DNA of 33,234 nt from a bacterium (GCA_030426085.1 JAUHYW010000094.1:1-33234), one strand, 5' to 3'. Positions 9,529 through 18,631 are shown, numbered from the stretch's first letter. The notes: generated by a model from the letters alone, not told the origin. Numbers and translations: made by a program.

Positions 9529-10505
9529 CGGCGGGCTCCGTACAGCGCCCGGGCCAGCGTATGGCGCAGCTTCGGCTCCTTGCGCAGCCGGTCCCGCAGC
9601 CGCTTGATCATCTCGACGTGCACGAAGCCCGCCCGATGCGCGGTGGCCAGCCGGCCCTGCACGTTGGTGGTGCCCCCGAGCACGTCGACCTCGGTCGGGT
9701 ACAGCCGGACCCCGTCGCCGAACTGCGCCCGCACCCGCCCGGCGATCGCGGCCAGCGCCGGGCTCGGCGTCTCGCGCACCCCGGCGCTCAGGATCATGTC
9801 GACCCCGTCGGGCGCGCGCTCGCCGTCGAAGCCGTGGAGCTGGATCACCAGCGCCCCGGGCAGCGCCCGCAGCGCGCGGTCGGTGGCCAGGCTGAAGAGG
9901 TGGTCCGGGCGGTGGCAGACGTCGGCCCGGCTGCTGCGCTCGGGCTCGCCCCGCTCGTAGCGGTGCAGCGTATTGACGAACAGCGCCCGGGCCCGGGGCC
10001 CCTTCCGGGATCCGAAGAACATGCCGGCGGCGATGCGCCCGGTGCCCAGGTCGAAGTAGGCGTGCGGCGCCTGGAGGATGACCGGGGCCGCCTCGCCGAC
10101 CCGGAAGACGTAGCCCCCGGCGCCCCGGGGGTCGTCGGATCGCTCGAGCAGGGCCAGATAGCGGGCGCCGTGCACGTCCCAGGTCTCGACGCTCAGGCCG
10201 CCCAGGCGGGCGGTGAGCCGCAGGTCGCGGGTGCGCTCGACGCCTCGCTGCGCCCGGTCGATCAGGACCGGGATCAGGGCGTCGACCGCGGCCCGCTCGA
10301 TGAGGGTCGTGCGCCGATAGCGGGCCTCGCGACCGGCGGCGAAGAGGCGGTCGCGGGCGTCGCCCACGGTGAGGTCGAGCGCGGCGGACGGGCGGGCCTC
10401 GGGGGGCGCGGTCTCGGGCATCGGGGGCGCCTCGGGGGCCTGGGCCCGGGCGAGCGGCGCGGCGAGCAGCGCGGCGAGCAGCAGGGCGGGGGTCGGATGG
10501 AGCAT
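9525..10505 (-). CDS. Secreted hydrolase resembling poly-gamma-glutamate hydrolase / zinc carboxypeptidase-like fold
   Basis: A protein of 326 residues with a signal peptide (LAAPLARAQA, cleavage after about 22) and then a Pro-rich linker. The core contains APHAYFDLGTG at 146-156, VIQLHGFDG at 220-228 and GFVHVEMIKRLRDRL at 293-307. This order (APH...acidic...G, later LHG, later a Glu in a helix with LR) is like the poly-gamma-glutamate hydrolase / carboxypeptidase-like group. There His and acidic residues bind zinc and a late Glu is the base, so H148, D152, H224 and E298 are the likely catalytic set. The likely role is periplasmic trimming or release of the polymer, as PgdS or CapD do in Bacillus, though by a different fold. 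N-formylglutamate amidohydrolase is an alternative. The start overlaps the upstream stop by one base (TGATG) and the end overlaps the barrel gene start by 4 nt. Confidence 0.65.
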   Translation of the reverse strand: MLHPTPALLLAALLAAPLARAQAPEAPPMPETAPPEARPSAALDLTVGDARDRLFAAGREARYRRTTLIERAAVDALIPVLIDRAQRGVERTRDLRLTARLGGLSVETWDVHGARYLALLERSDDPRGAGGYVFRVGEAAPVILQAPHAYFDLGTGRIAAGMFFGSRKGPRARALFVNTLHRYERGEPERSSRADVCHRPDHLFSLATDRALRALPGALVIQLHGFDGERAPDGVDMILSAGVRETPSPALAAIAGRVRAQFGDGVRLYPTEVDVLGGTTNVQGRLATAHRAGFVHVEMIKRLRDRLRKEPKLRHTLARALYGARR

Positions 10506-13150
10506 CAGTCGGCCTCGGTGAAGGTGCCCGAGCGCACCGTCTCGCGGCGGCGCGTCAGGTCCTCGGCGATGATGAAGCGGACCCACAGCGTGCGGTCGGC
10601 GTCGGCCCGGACCCGCACGGTGTGGGCGCCCCGGGTCAGGTCGGGGCCCAGCCGGATGGGGAAGGTGCGGGGGTGGCCGGCCACCTGCCCCGCCCGGTCG
10701 ACGAGCCGGGCGGTCGTCAGCGGGCGGTTGGCCGGGGGCAGCGCCGCCCGCTCGACGGGCAGGGTGAACGACTCCACCGGCACCCCCCGCCGCCGGGTCG
10801 GCCGCCCGCCGTCGATGAGCCCGACGAGCCGGGCCTCGGGCACCGCCCGGGCCCGGCGGTCGTAGACGATGGCGTTGAGCACCACCCCGTCGTCGTCCAG
10901 CGGCACCCGCACGTCGAGCCCGCTCCGGCCCAGCTCGTAGAGCGTGCGCTGGTGGTGGATCGGGGTCGACTCGGTGGCCCGGTCGAGGTGCAGGGACAGC
11001 CCGTCGGGGATCGGGTCGTCGCCCTCGGGGGCCACCCGCAGCGTATGCCAGCCGGCGGCCAGGGCGGGCAGGTTCCAGGCGAAGCGGGTAGTGCCCAGCA
11101 CGACCCGGCCGCCCGGGGCGCCGTCGATCGAGACCGCCAGCCGCCGCCCCAACAGGGCCTCCGCCGGGCCGTCGAGCGCCACGATCAGCCGCGGCCGGGC
11201 CCGCTCGCCCCGGTCGACCCGGAACCGCACGTCCCGCCCGGGGGGCGCCTCCGCCAGCAGCCCCGGGCCCCAGCGCCGGCGCACCGCGGCCCGCTTGTCG
11301 GCCCGCACGTCCTCCAGCACCCGCTGCTGGGCCGGGCGCCCGACCGGATCGATCGGAGAGAACGCCCGCGGCGGGCGGGGCGGCCCCTCGGCCTCGCCGT
11401 CGGCGGTCGGCTCGAGCCGCACCTGGCTGATCATCGTCCACACCGCGTCGGCCCCCCGCAGCACCTCCCGGTCGAGCGGCTCGACGGGGTACCAGGTGCG
11501 GAACTCCCGAGGGGCGTAGCGCCAGATGTGATCCGGCGGCAGGTGCTCGCGATAGGGCAGGTCGAGGTGCGGCGGCGGCGAGGGGAAGAGCACATGCGGC
11601 CGCACCAGCAGCCGGCGGGGCGCCCGGACCTCGAACCGCGCCGTGCCCGGGGGCACCGCCAGCCGCAGCCCCTGGGGCTCGCTGACCTTGAACCGGGCGC
11701 CGTCGGGGCGCTCGACCTCTTCGAACGGGGCCGCGGGCGGGGCGACGCTGAGCACCCGCTCGCCGATGCGGTCGCCGTCGGCGTCGAACCACGCCACGTC
11801 CACCGTCGCCGGCTCGAAGGGCAGCGTCCAGGGCAGCCCGCCGGACGCCAGCCGGGCCCGCAGCGGGTCGGTCGGCGGGGGCGGGGGGCGCATCAGCCGC
11901 ACGTCGAGCCGCACCAGCCGGGCCAGGTCGTCGTCGGGGCCCTCGATGCCCACCGTCACCGGGGGCCCGTCGGGGCCGGCCACGAAGACCGGGAACCGCC
12001 GCTCGTCGGCCAGGATCAGCTCGTCGTCCTCGTAGGGCACCACCGGCACGTCGCCGAACCGGATCGGGGGCCGGGTCGGATCGGGCGGCGTGAGCCCCCG
12101 GTCCGTGGGGCCCGTCAGCCGGATCCGGGCGCCGTCGGGCGCGTCGGTGTACAGCCGGAGGCTGTGAACCCCAGGCCCCACCCGCAGCCGGTGCACCGTC
12201 TCGTCACCGAACTCGCGGGGCACCGCCGCCTTCAGCCCGGCGTCCGGCGCGCCCTCGGGGCCCCGCTCGGCCGCGTCGATCAAGACCAGCTCGCCGCCGC
12301 CCGGCTCGGGCCCGAACGGGGCCAACTCCTCGGCCGTCGCCGCCCCCCGCCGCAGGCGCAGCTCGAGGTCGGTCGGGCCCTCCACGTTCAGCGCCACCGG
12401 CCGCAGCGGGTCGACGTGCACGAACGCCTTGACCTCGTTCTCGTCGAACGGCCGCCGGTTGCCGGTGCGCACCACCGGCACCGTGGGGGTCTCGCTCGAC
12501 CGCCGCACCCAGCGCAGCGTGCGGGGCACCCGCTCGGCGAGCATGTCGTCCACCGGCGGGGCGTCGTCCCGCAGCAGGTCGGCGGTGCGGAAGGCCGTCA
12601 GCGCGCCCCGGGGGGCCTCCCGGGCGTAGAGCCGCACCAGCAGCCGCTGCACCGCGCCCACCGGCTCGACCACCAGCCGGCTCTCGGGCGGGATGCGCAT
12701 CGGGATCTGGAACTGCAACAGCCGGCTGTCGGTCACCGCCCGCTCGGGCCCGTCGAGCAGCCGGGCGTCGGGCACCGGGGGCACCCCGTCGATGGTCGTG
12801 CGGGGGTCCACGCTGCGCCGGCCGGCGGTGTAGAGCTGCCCGCTCCACAGCACCTCGCCCACCAGATCGAGCAGCGTCAGCCGGACCCCGTAGACGATCA
12901 CCTCGTCGGCGTCCAGCGGCCCGTCGGCGTCGGCCACCGCGTGGGTGATCAGCTTGAGCTGCCGCTCGCCGCCCAGCAGCCGGAAGCGCGGCGGGTCGCC
13001 CCGGGTGACCGGGGTGTAGGGGATGACCGCCTCGTCGAAGGCCACCGGCAGCGGCTCGGGTTCGGTGGAGAAGCCGCCGACCCACCACGCCAGCAGCCAG
13101 CCGGCGGCGATGAGCAACGCCGTCGTGATCCAGGCCAGGGCGCGCCTCAT
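10505..13150 (-). CDS. Membrane-anchored periplasmic beta-rich protein, unknown family
   Basis: A protein of 881 residues. One N-terminal membrane helix (about 5-27, LAWITTALLIAAGWLLAWWV) has positive residues before it, so the rest should face the periplasm. No signal cleavage site is obvious. The remainder is rich in V/L/R with regular D/G/P turns and looks like a chain of beta-sandwich modules. Segments such as GVHSLRLYTDAPDG and GWHTLRVAPEGD recur, and the last about 130 residues end in a strand-rich domain. Similar turns (GGHTIGLPPGDG) occur in the downstream barrel protein, so the two may share modules. I do not recognise a family. Its position between the PgsC-like membrane protein and the hydrolase suggests a periplasmic adaptor linking the inner-membrane synthase to the outer-membrane barrel; this is inference. 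The ATG overlaps the stop of the PgsC-like gene (ATGA). Confidence 0.7.
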   Translation of the reverse strand: MRRALAWITTALLIAAGWLLAWWVGGFSTEPEPLPVAFDEAVIPYTPVTRGDPPRFRLLGGERQLKLITHAVADADGPLDADEVIVYGVRLTLLDLVGEVLWSGQLYTAGRRSVDPRTTIDGVPPVPDARLLDGPERAVTDSRLLQFQIPMRIPPESRLVVEPVGAVQRLLVRLYAREAPRGALTAFRTADLLRDDAPPVDDMLAERVPRTLRWVRRSSETPTVPVVRTGNRRPFDENEVKAFVHVDPLRPVALNVEGPTDLELRLRRGAATAEELAPFGPEPGGGELVLIDAAERGPEGAPDAGLKAAVPREFGDETVHRLRVGPGVHSLRLYTDAPDGARIRLTGPTDRGLTPPDPTRPPIRFGDVPVVPYEDDELILADERRFPVFVAGPDGPPVTVGIEGPDDDLARLVRLDVRLMRPPPPPTDPLRARLASGGLPWTLPFEPATVDVAWFDADGDRIGERVLSVAPPAAPFEEVERPDGARFKVSEPQGLRLAVPPGTARFEVRAPRRLLVRPHVLFPSPPPHLDLPYREHLPPDHIWRYAPREFRTWYPVEPLDREVLRGADAVWTMISQVRLEPTADGEAEGPPRPPRAFSPIDPVGRPAQQRVLEDVRADKRAAVRRRWGPGLLAEAPPGRDVRFRVDRGERARPRLIVALDGPAEALLGRRLAVSIDGAPGGRVVLGTTRFAWNLPALAAGWHTLRVAPEGDDPIPDGLSLHLDRATESTPIHHQRTLYELGRSGLDVRVPLDDDGVVLNAIVYDRRARAVPEARLVGLIDGGRPTRRRGVPVESFTLPVERAALPPANRPLTTARLVDRAGQVAGHPRTFPIRLGPDLTRGAHTVRVRADADRTLWVRFIIAEDLTRRRETVRSGTFTEAD

Positions 13151-16100
13151 GGCCCACCCCCTTCGGGCCGGCGGCCGTGCACCCGGGCGCTGGCGTAGCC
13201 CCGCAGCACCGGCGGCACCCGGGCGTCGGGCGCGGCGACCCAATGCCGGGCGGCCCGGGCGCTGCGGTAGACCACCGCCCGGTGCACCTCGCCCTCGGCG
13301 GCCACTTCGAGCCGATACCACACCCGCCCCTCGGAGGGGCTGAAGCCCCGGCGCACCGCCAGCCGGGGGTCGGCGTCGGCCATCTCGAGCAGCGCCCGCA
13401 GGCGGTGGGGGTTGCCGGTCCGGGCGAAGCCCCGGGCCTCGTCGAACGCCGCCTCGAACGCCTCGGCCAGCGCCGCCGACGGCTCGGCGGGCGGCGGGTC
13501 GAGCGGCGGATCGGCCAGCGCCGCCCGCCCGGTGAGCGCCAGCGGCAGGCCCAGCGCGGCGTCGAGCGACGGGTGCAGCGGGCGGGGGTCGCGGTCGAGG
13601 TAGTCGGTGCGCACCGCCTCGGAGAGCCACAGCCGCACGAACCGGGCCCCGAGCTGGCGCCGCGCGTGATCGCGCTGGGCGTTGGGCTGGTTGATCAGCC
13701 CGATCAGCTCGGCCTGCGGGCGACGCGCGAACAGGCCCGGCGGGGGCACCCCGGGGAAGCCGCTCGAGGTGTACAGCCCGTGGTCCAGCGGGGCGAGCAG
13801 CGGGATGGACAGCAGCCCTTCGATCGCCACCGGCACCGGCTCGTCGGTGAACAGGGGCATCTCGAGCGCCACGATCGAGTCGTGCTCCAGCGAGCGCCAC
13901 GCGCCGAAGCCGCGCACCTGCACCACCATGCCCGGCTGCCCCCGGGACAGGCTGGCGTGCAGCCCGACGTGCACCGCGTCGAACGCGCTCGCGCTGCCGG
14001 TCGGCGCGCCCTCGACGGCGCCGTTGGCCGCTCGGCGAGGCATCGCGATCAGCGTCGCCACCCCGTCCACCTCGCGCCACAGCGACAGCCCGAAGCGCCA
14101 GGTGCCCGCCTGCCGCATCGGCCGGGGCACCTCCACCGCGGTCGTCGAGCCGCCCTGCGCCGCCAGCAGCACCAGCCAGCCGGGGGTGCCCGGGGCCCCG
14201 ATCATCGCCCGCACCCGGCGGCCGGTCAGCGCCTCGTCGAACTCCACGAACCGGTGGCGCACCAGCCGGGCGACCCGGTCGAGCCACACCGTCCACGCCC
14301 GGTCGTCGGGGAAGCCCGCCGGCGGCCCCTCGACCGCGCCCCGGGTCAGCACCCGGGCGACCAGCCGCTGCTCGAACGGCGTCGGCCCGACCGCCGGCCC
14401 CGGGGCCAGCGCCTCGAGGGCCAGCCGCCCGGCCAGCCAGCTGTCGATGTCGGGGGCGTCGAGCGTCGCCGGGCGGCCCTCCTCGACCAGCAGCCGCCAC
14501 AGATCGGCGGGGTGCATGCGCAGGATGGCCCGCCGCAGGTCGGGCTGCCCCGCCCGCAGCCGCCCCGGCGCCGGATCCCACGCGGGCAGGCTGCCCATCA
14601 TGCCCAGGAAGACCCCCGCCGGGGCCGAGCCGAAGACGTGCATCACCGGCTGCCCCTCGGCGGTGCGGGGGTCGGCGTGGAGCTGGACCACGCCCCGCCC
14701 GCCCAGCGCGTCCAGGATCGGGCGATGCCAGCGCAGGGCGCCGCTGCGGGGCTCGACGCCGGCGAAGATCACCGCCCGGCACTCGAGCCGGGCGCAGAGC
14801 ACCACCGCCGCCTCGGCCGCCGGGGCCTCGGTCGCCGGGCGGGGCACCCACACGTAGGGCCCGCTCCGGCCGGGGTACAGCACCGCCGACGGGGTGTGGT
14901 TGAAGCCGTCGGGGGACGGGGCGGCCTCGGTCATCGCCCACGGAGCGTCACCGGCCGCGGGCCCCGCCGTGTCGACGATCGGATCGAGCCGGATCCCCAG
15001 CTTCGCCGCCCGCTCGACGACCCCCTCCGGGGGCGCGCCCCGGCCGTCGGACAGCCAGCGGTCCACCAGCCGCCACAGGCTGGCGAGCTGCTCCCGGCTC
15101 GCCGGTTCGAAGGGCGGGGCCGCCCGGTCGACCGGATCGGCCTGCAACGACGCCGCGATGGCCACCGCCAGCGGGTCGCGCCAGCCGGGGGACGGGCTCT
15201 CCACCGCCGGCCGGGCCACCTCGGACCGCCCGGGGGTCAGCTCGGCGCCCCACTCGACCACCAGCGCCAGCCCGCTGCCCACGATCAGGCCCGCCACCGA
15301 GACCACCAGCGTCGGCCCCAGCACCCGGCCCACCGTGCGCCGGGTCAGCATCTTGATCGCCAGCAGGCTCGGCACCAGGTAGCCGAAGCCGAACAGATCG
15401 GTCACCTCGAGCCCGGGCAGCCGGTCGCCGATGAACGTCGCCACCAGCGCCTTGAGCCCGAAGCCCACGGTGAACACCAGCACGATCTTGCGCGGCCCCT
15501 CGAGGTTCAGCCGGCGCAGGGGCCACCGCCGACTCAGCAGCCCCACCGCCCCCAGCAGCACCAGCGCCTCGACCACCGTCGTCAGCACCTTGACCGGGGT
15601 GAACCACGCCACCGACAGCAGCGCCGGCACCAGGATGCCGCTGTAGTCCCAGCCGGCGTACAGGTTCATCGCCGCCGCCAGGGCCGCGGTCGTCAGCAGG
15701 ATGACGTAGATCTTGGCGCTGCCCAGGAAGTTGACCGCGACGTCCTCGTAGGTCAGCTCCAGGCTCGACAGCCCGTAGTTGGTGAACGGCAGGATGAGCC
15801 AGAACAGCGCGGCCCAGGTCAGCGCCGTCGGCACCCCGATCTGGACCAGCCCCCGGCGCAGGTCGAGCTTCCAGAACATGTTCGCCGCGAGCGGCACCAG
15901 CACCAGCCCGACCCCGAAGAGCTGCTCCTGATAGCTCAGGTCGACCCCCAGCGAGGCCCGGGCCCAGTCGAGCGCGCGGGGGAAGAGCCACAGCTCGCAG
16001 TGCTGTCTGACCAGCACGCTCACCAGCAATATGAGGAAGAAGCGCTCCCGGCCGAAGAAGCGGCTCCAGCCGCCGGCCCGGGCGAGCAGGTCGGAGACCA

Positions 16101-16326
16101 GCCGGGCCACCAGATAGGTCAGGACCGCCTCGACGGCGATGGCCACCCCCGAGATGGGGCGCACGATGAAGACCGCCGCCAGGTAGCCCGGCACGACCAG
16201 CCCCGAGAAGACCCAGCCCAGCCGCTCGACGAAGAACCACAGGATCCACAGCCCGGCCAGCACCGCCAGCAGCAGCGAGCGGTCGAGGCCCCGGGCGGGC
16301 AGGAGCTGGAGGACTTCGGTCTCCAC
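13147..16326 (-). CDS. pgsC: Tandem PgsC/CapC fusion membrane protein with large soluble C-terminal part
   Basis: This is a 1059-residue protein starting at GTG, preceded by AGAGGGA at good spacing inside the end of the previous gene. Residues about 15-360 form around ten membrane helices and contain two PgsC/CapC-like modules. Module 1 has ERLGWVFSGLVVPGYLA (34-50) and FGVGLVLVPLAANM (137-150). Module 2 has DYSGILVPALLS (227-238) and FGFGYLVPSLLAIKM (312-326). These match the two hallmark segments of the about 150-residue Bacillus PgsC (ERTG..PAGLVVPGYLA and GIGVIVPGLIAN). Residues 380-1059 are soluble; GVVQLHADP (545-553) and MVVQVRGF (800-807) faintly recall the LHG segment of the hydrolase encoded downstream, but without its full set of metal ligands. 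PgsC is the membrane partner of PgsB in polymer elongation and translocation. The fusion and duplication are unusual. Confidence 0.82.
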   Translation of the reverse strand: METEVLQLLPARGLDRSLLLAVLAGLWILWFFVERLGWVFSGLVVPGYLAAVFIVRPISGVAIAVEAVLTYLVARLVSDLLARAGGWSRFFGRERFFLILLVSVLVRQHCELWLFPRALDWARASLGVDLSYQEQLFGVGLVLVPLAANMFWKLDLRRGLVQIGVPTALTWAALFWLILPFTNYGLSSLELTYEDVAVNFLGSAKIYVILLTTAALAAAMNLYAGWDYSGILVPALLSVAWFTPVKVLTTVVEALVLLGAVGLLSRRWPLRRLNLEGPRKIVLVFTVGFGLKALVATFIGDRLPGLEVTDLFGFGYLVPSLLAIKMLTRRTVGRVLGPTLVVSVAGLIVGSGLALVVEWGAELTPGRSEVARPAVESPSPGWRDPLAVAIAASLQADPVDRAAPPFEPASREQLASLWRLVDRWLSDGRGAPPEGVVERAAKLGIRLDPIVDTAGPAAGDAPWAMTEAAPSPDGFNHTPSAVLYPGRSGPYVWVPRPATEAPAAEAAVVLCARLECRAVIFAGVEPRSGALRWHRPILDALGGRGVVQLHADPRTAEGQPVMHVFGSAPAGVFLGMMGSLPAWDPAPGRLRAGQPDLRRAILRMHPADLWRLLVEEGRPATLDAPDIDSWLAGRLALEALAPGPAVGPTPFEQRLVARVLTRGAVEGPPAGFPDDRAWTVWLDRVARLVRHRFVEFDEALTGRRVRAMIGAPGTPGWLVLLAAQGGSTTAVEVPRPMRQAGTWRFGLSLWREVDGVATLIAMPRRAANGAVEGAPTGSASAFDAVHVGLHASLSRGQPGMVVQVRGFGAWRSLEHDSIVALEMPLFTDEPVPVAIEGLLSIPLLAPLDHGLYTSSGFPGVPPPGLFARRPQAELIGLINQPNAQRDHARRQLGARFVRLWLSEAVRTDYLDRDPRPLHPSLDAALGLPLALTGRAALADPPLDPPPAEPSAALAEAFEAAFDEARGFARTGNPHRLRALLEMADADPRLAVRRGFSPSEGRVWYRLEVAAEGEVHRAVVYRSARAARHWVAAPDARVPPVLRGYASARVHGRRPEGGGP

Positions 16327-16332
16327 CGGCGG

Positions 16333-18543
16333 TCAGTCCCTCTTCGCCGCGGGCAGCGCGAGGCGGAAGACCACCCCGCTGACCGGGTCGCTCGTCGCGT
16401 CCAGCCGCCCGCCCGCGCGGAAGGCGGCCTGGGCGGCGATGTGCATGCGCTCGGTGGGCCCCGCCGCCTCGAGCGGCTCGGAGCGGAACAGCGCGTTGAG
16501 GGCCTCCCGGGGCACCGCGTAGCTCGAGTTCATCATCAGCACCGAGATCGACTCGTCCTCCTCGCTCACCGAGACCGTGGTCACCGAGCCGGCCTCGCTG
16601 TGGCGCCGGATCTCGGCGTAGAGCGACTCGATCGTGCGCTCGAGGGCCCCGGTCTCGGTCTCGACCCGGGGCATCGGATCGGCGAACTCGTACTCGATGC
16701 GCATCCGGCTCTCGGCCGCCGCCGCGCGCCCCGCCTTGAGCAGCAGGGGCCGCACGTCGACCCGGACCCGGTTCTGATCGACCGCGACCGCGCCGTCGGC
16801 CCGATCACCCCCCTCGCCGCCGCGGGTCAGCAGGAACACCGTCGCGCCCCCCCGCCCCTCGTCGACCACTTCGATGCGCTGGAGGCGCAGGCCGTGACCG
16901 AGCGCCACGTCGTCCCGCTCGCCGAGGGCCGCGGCGAACTGCGCCCGGGCCCGGGCCGCGGTCCACCCGGCCAGCGCGCCGAGCACCTCGGCCGCGCCCC
17001 GGCGCACCAGCCGGTCGGCCGCCTCGCCGGTCACCTCGCCCAGCCGGCTGCGCAGCGAGGCGTTGATCAGCCGCACCCGGCCGAACGGATCGGCGATGAG
17101 CGCGCCGACCCCCATCTGCTCGCAGACCGACTCCAAGAGGCCGTACTGCCGGGCCAGGGCCCCCACCGCCCGCCGGGTCTCGTCGATCTCGTCGGCCCCC
17201 GCCGCCGCCCCGGCGCGGCCCTCGTCCGCCGCCAGCCGGGCGGCCATCGTGCGCAGCCGCTCCAGCGCGCGGGGCTCGGCGGCGCCCTCGATCGAGACGA
17301 CCCACACCCCCCGGGGCCGCCCCCGCTCGACGAGCGGCAGCACGAAGGCCGGGTCGTCCATGCCGGGCAGCTCGGACTGCTGCACCCCCGACCCCCGGGC
17401 GAAGGCCGCCCCGAACGGCGCCGCCTCGCGCTCGGCCGGCCAGCCGTCCACCATCACCCGGTCGATGCCCGCCGTGCCCCGCCAGCGCAGCGTCCGCCCG
17501 TCGTCGGCGAAGGTCGCCAGGACCGACCACCGGGCGTCGGTCGCCCCTCGCATCATCTCGGCCAGCCGGTTCCAGCGCCCGTCGTCCTCGCCGACCTCGG
17601 ACTCCTCGACCCGCCGCCGGGTGGCCGTCGCCCGGCGCACCGCCACCAGCGCCAGCCGCAGCCCGCGCATGCGCCCCAGCACGTTGAGCACCAGCGCCGC
17701 CGTCAGCGCCGCCAGCCCGGTCTGGGCCCCCAGCCGCACCCCGCCCGCGGCGAAGAGCGCGAAGTCGGCCAGCAGCAGCAGCCCGGCCAGGGCCAGGGGC
17801 ACCGCCCAGCGGTTCACCGGCCGCCCCAGGGCGCCCAGGCGCATCGCCGCCAGGGCCAGCAGGGCCGCCACCAGCAGCCGCAGCCACCACGGCGCCGGGG
17901 CCAGCGGCACCCCGTCGACCACCCCCGACAGCCCGTGGGCCACCACCTGCCCCGGGCTCGCCCAGCCCACCGGCGTGGGCCACAGGCTCGTGCGAGCGGG
18001 ATCGGTCACCCCGACGACGACCCATCGATCGCGGAAGAAGCCCGGCGGGATCTGCCCCTCGACCACCCGGTGGGCGGCCACCGTCGGGATGCGGCCCGGG
18101 GCCCCGGCGAAGTTGACCGGCACCGGCCCCGGCCCCACCTCGGGCAGCGCGCCGTGCCGGGTCCGGAAGCGCGCGGCGGGCAGGGCCACCACCCCGGCCG
18201 GAGTCATCGGCGGCGGCGGCGCGACCGATCGCTCGGGGTCGAGCCGCCCCGGCTCGGCGAGCAGGACCCCCGCCGCGTGCTCGGCGAGCACCGCGTCCAG
18301 CGCCGCCCGCCGCTCGGCGGGCCACGGCGGACCGCCCCACCGGCGGCTCGTCTCGGCGTCGCCGGCCACCAGCACCACCGTGTGCTCGCTCTCCCGCTCG
18401 CCCCGCAGGTCGAACCACGCCGCCGACAGCCCGGCGTCGACCGCCGCCGACAGCCCGGTCAGCTCGGACAGCGCCGCCACCGCGAGGCAGATCAGGACCG
18501 CGAGGCCGGGCCGTCCGGCCGCCGAAGCTGTGCTCGATCGCAC
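16333..18543 (-). CDS. CHASE2-PAS membrane sensor with degenerate histidine-kinase-like ATPase domain
   Basis: A protein of 736 residues, start GTG with a G-rich stretch (GGGGGGATGGG) just before it. A first membrane helix (about 12-31) leads into a CHASE2 domain (about 40-210) with the characteristic WFDLRGER, PWPAERR, VNFAG and SPGQVVAHGL segments. Three membrane helices follow (about 219-239, 246-268, 273-293). The cytoplasmic part has a GAF-like region (330-440), a PAS-like domain (470-575, GALIADPFGRVRLINASL) and a C-terminal fold like HATPase_c (590-736). That last domain lacks the catalytic marks: the N-box reads ERTIESLYAEIRRHSE with no Asn, and the DxGxG box reads MNSSYAVPREAL. Only the final GGRLDATSDPVSGVVFRLALP looks normal. 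No DHp histidine is evident. It therefore looks like a non-catalytic sensor that may bind a ligand outside and act by contact with the synthase encoded 6 nt downstream. Confidence 0.75.
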   Translation of the reverse strand: MRSSTASAAGRPGLAVLICLAVAALSELTGLSAAVDAGLSAAWFDLRGERESEHTVVLVAGDAETSRRWGGPPWPAERRAALDAVLAEHAAGVLLAEPGRLDPERSVAPPPPMTPAGVVALPAARFRTRHGALPEVGPGPVPVNFAGAPGRIPTVAAHRVVEGQIPPGFFRDRWVVVGVTDPARTSLWPTPVGWASPGQVVAHGLSGVVDGVPLAPAPWWLRLLVAALLALAAMRLGALGRPVNRWAVPLALAGLLLLADFALFAAGGVRLGAQTGLAALTAALVLNVLGRMRGLRLALVAVRRATATRRRVEESEVGEDDGRWNRLAEMMRGATDARWSVLATFADDGRTLRWRGTAGIDRVMVDGWPAEREAAPFGAAFARGSGVQQSELPGMDDPAFVLPLVERGRPRGVWVVSIEGAAEPRALERLRTMAARLAADEGRAGAAAGADEIDETRRAVGALARQYGLLESVCEQMGVGALIADPFGRVRLINASLRSRLGEVTGEAADRLVRRGAAEVLGALAGWTAARARAQFAAALGERDDVALGHGLRLQRIEVVDEGRGGATVFLLTRGGEGGDRADGAVAVDQNRVRVDVRPLLLKAGRAAAAESRMRIEYEFADPMPRVETETGALERTIESLYAEIRRHSEAGSVTTVSVSEEDESISVLMMNSSYAVPREALNALFRSEPLEAAGPTERMHIAAQAAFRAGGRLDATSDPVSGVVFRLALPAAKRD

Positions 18544-18631
18544 CCCATCCCCCCATCTTCGATCGCGACGCCGCTCGGGCCGCAGATCTCCCGAAGGTCA
18601 CCACAACATCGGGAATGGGGCAATTTCGACG

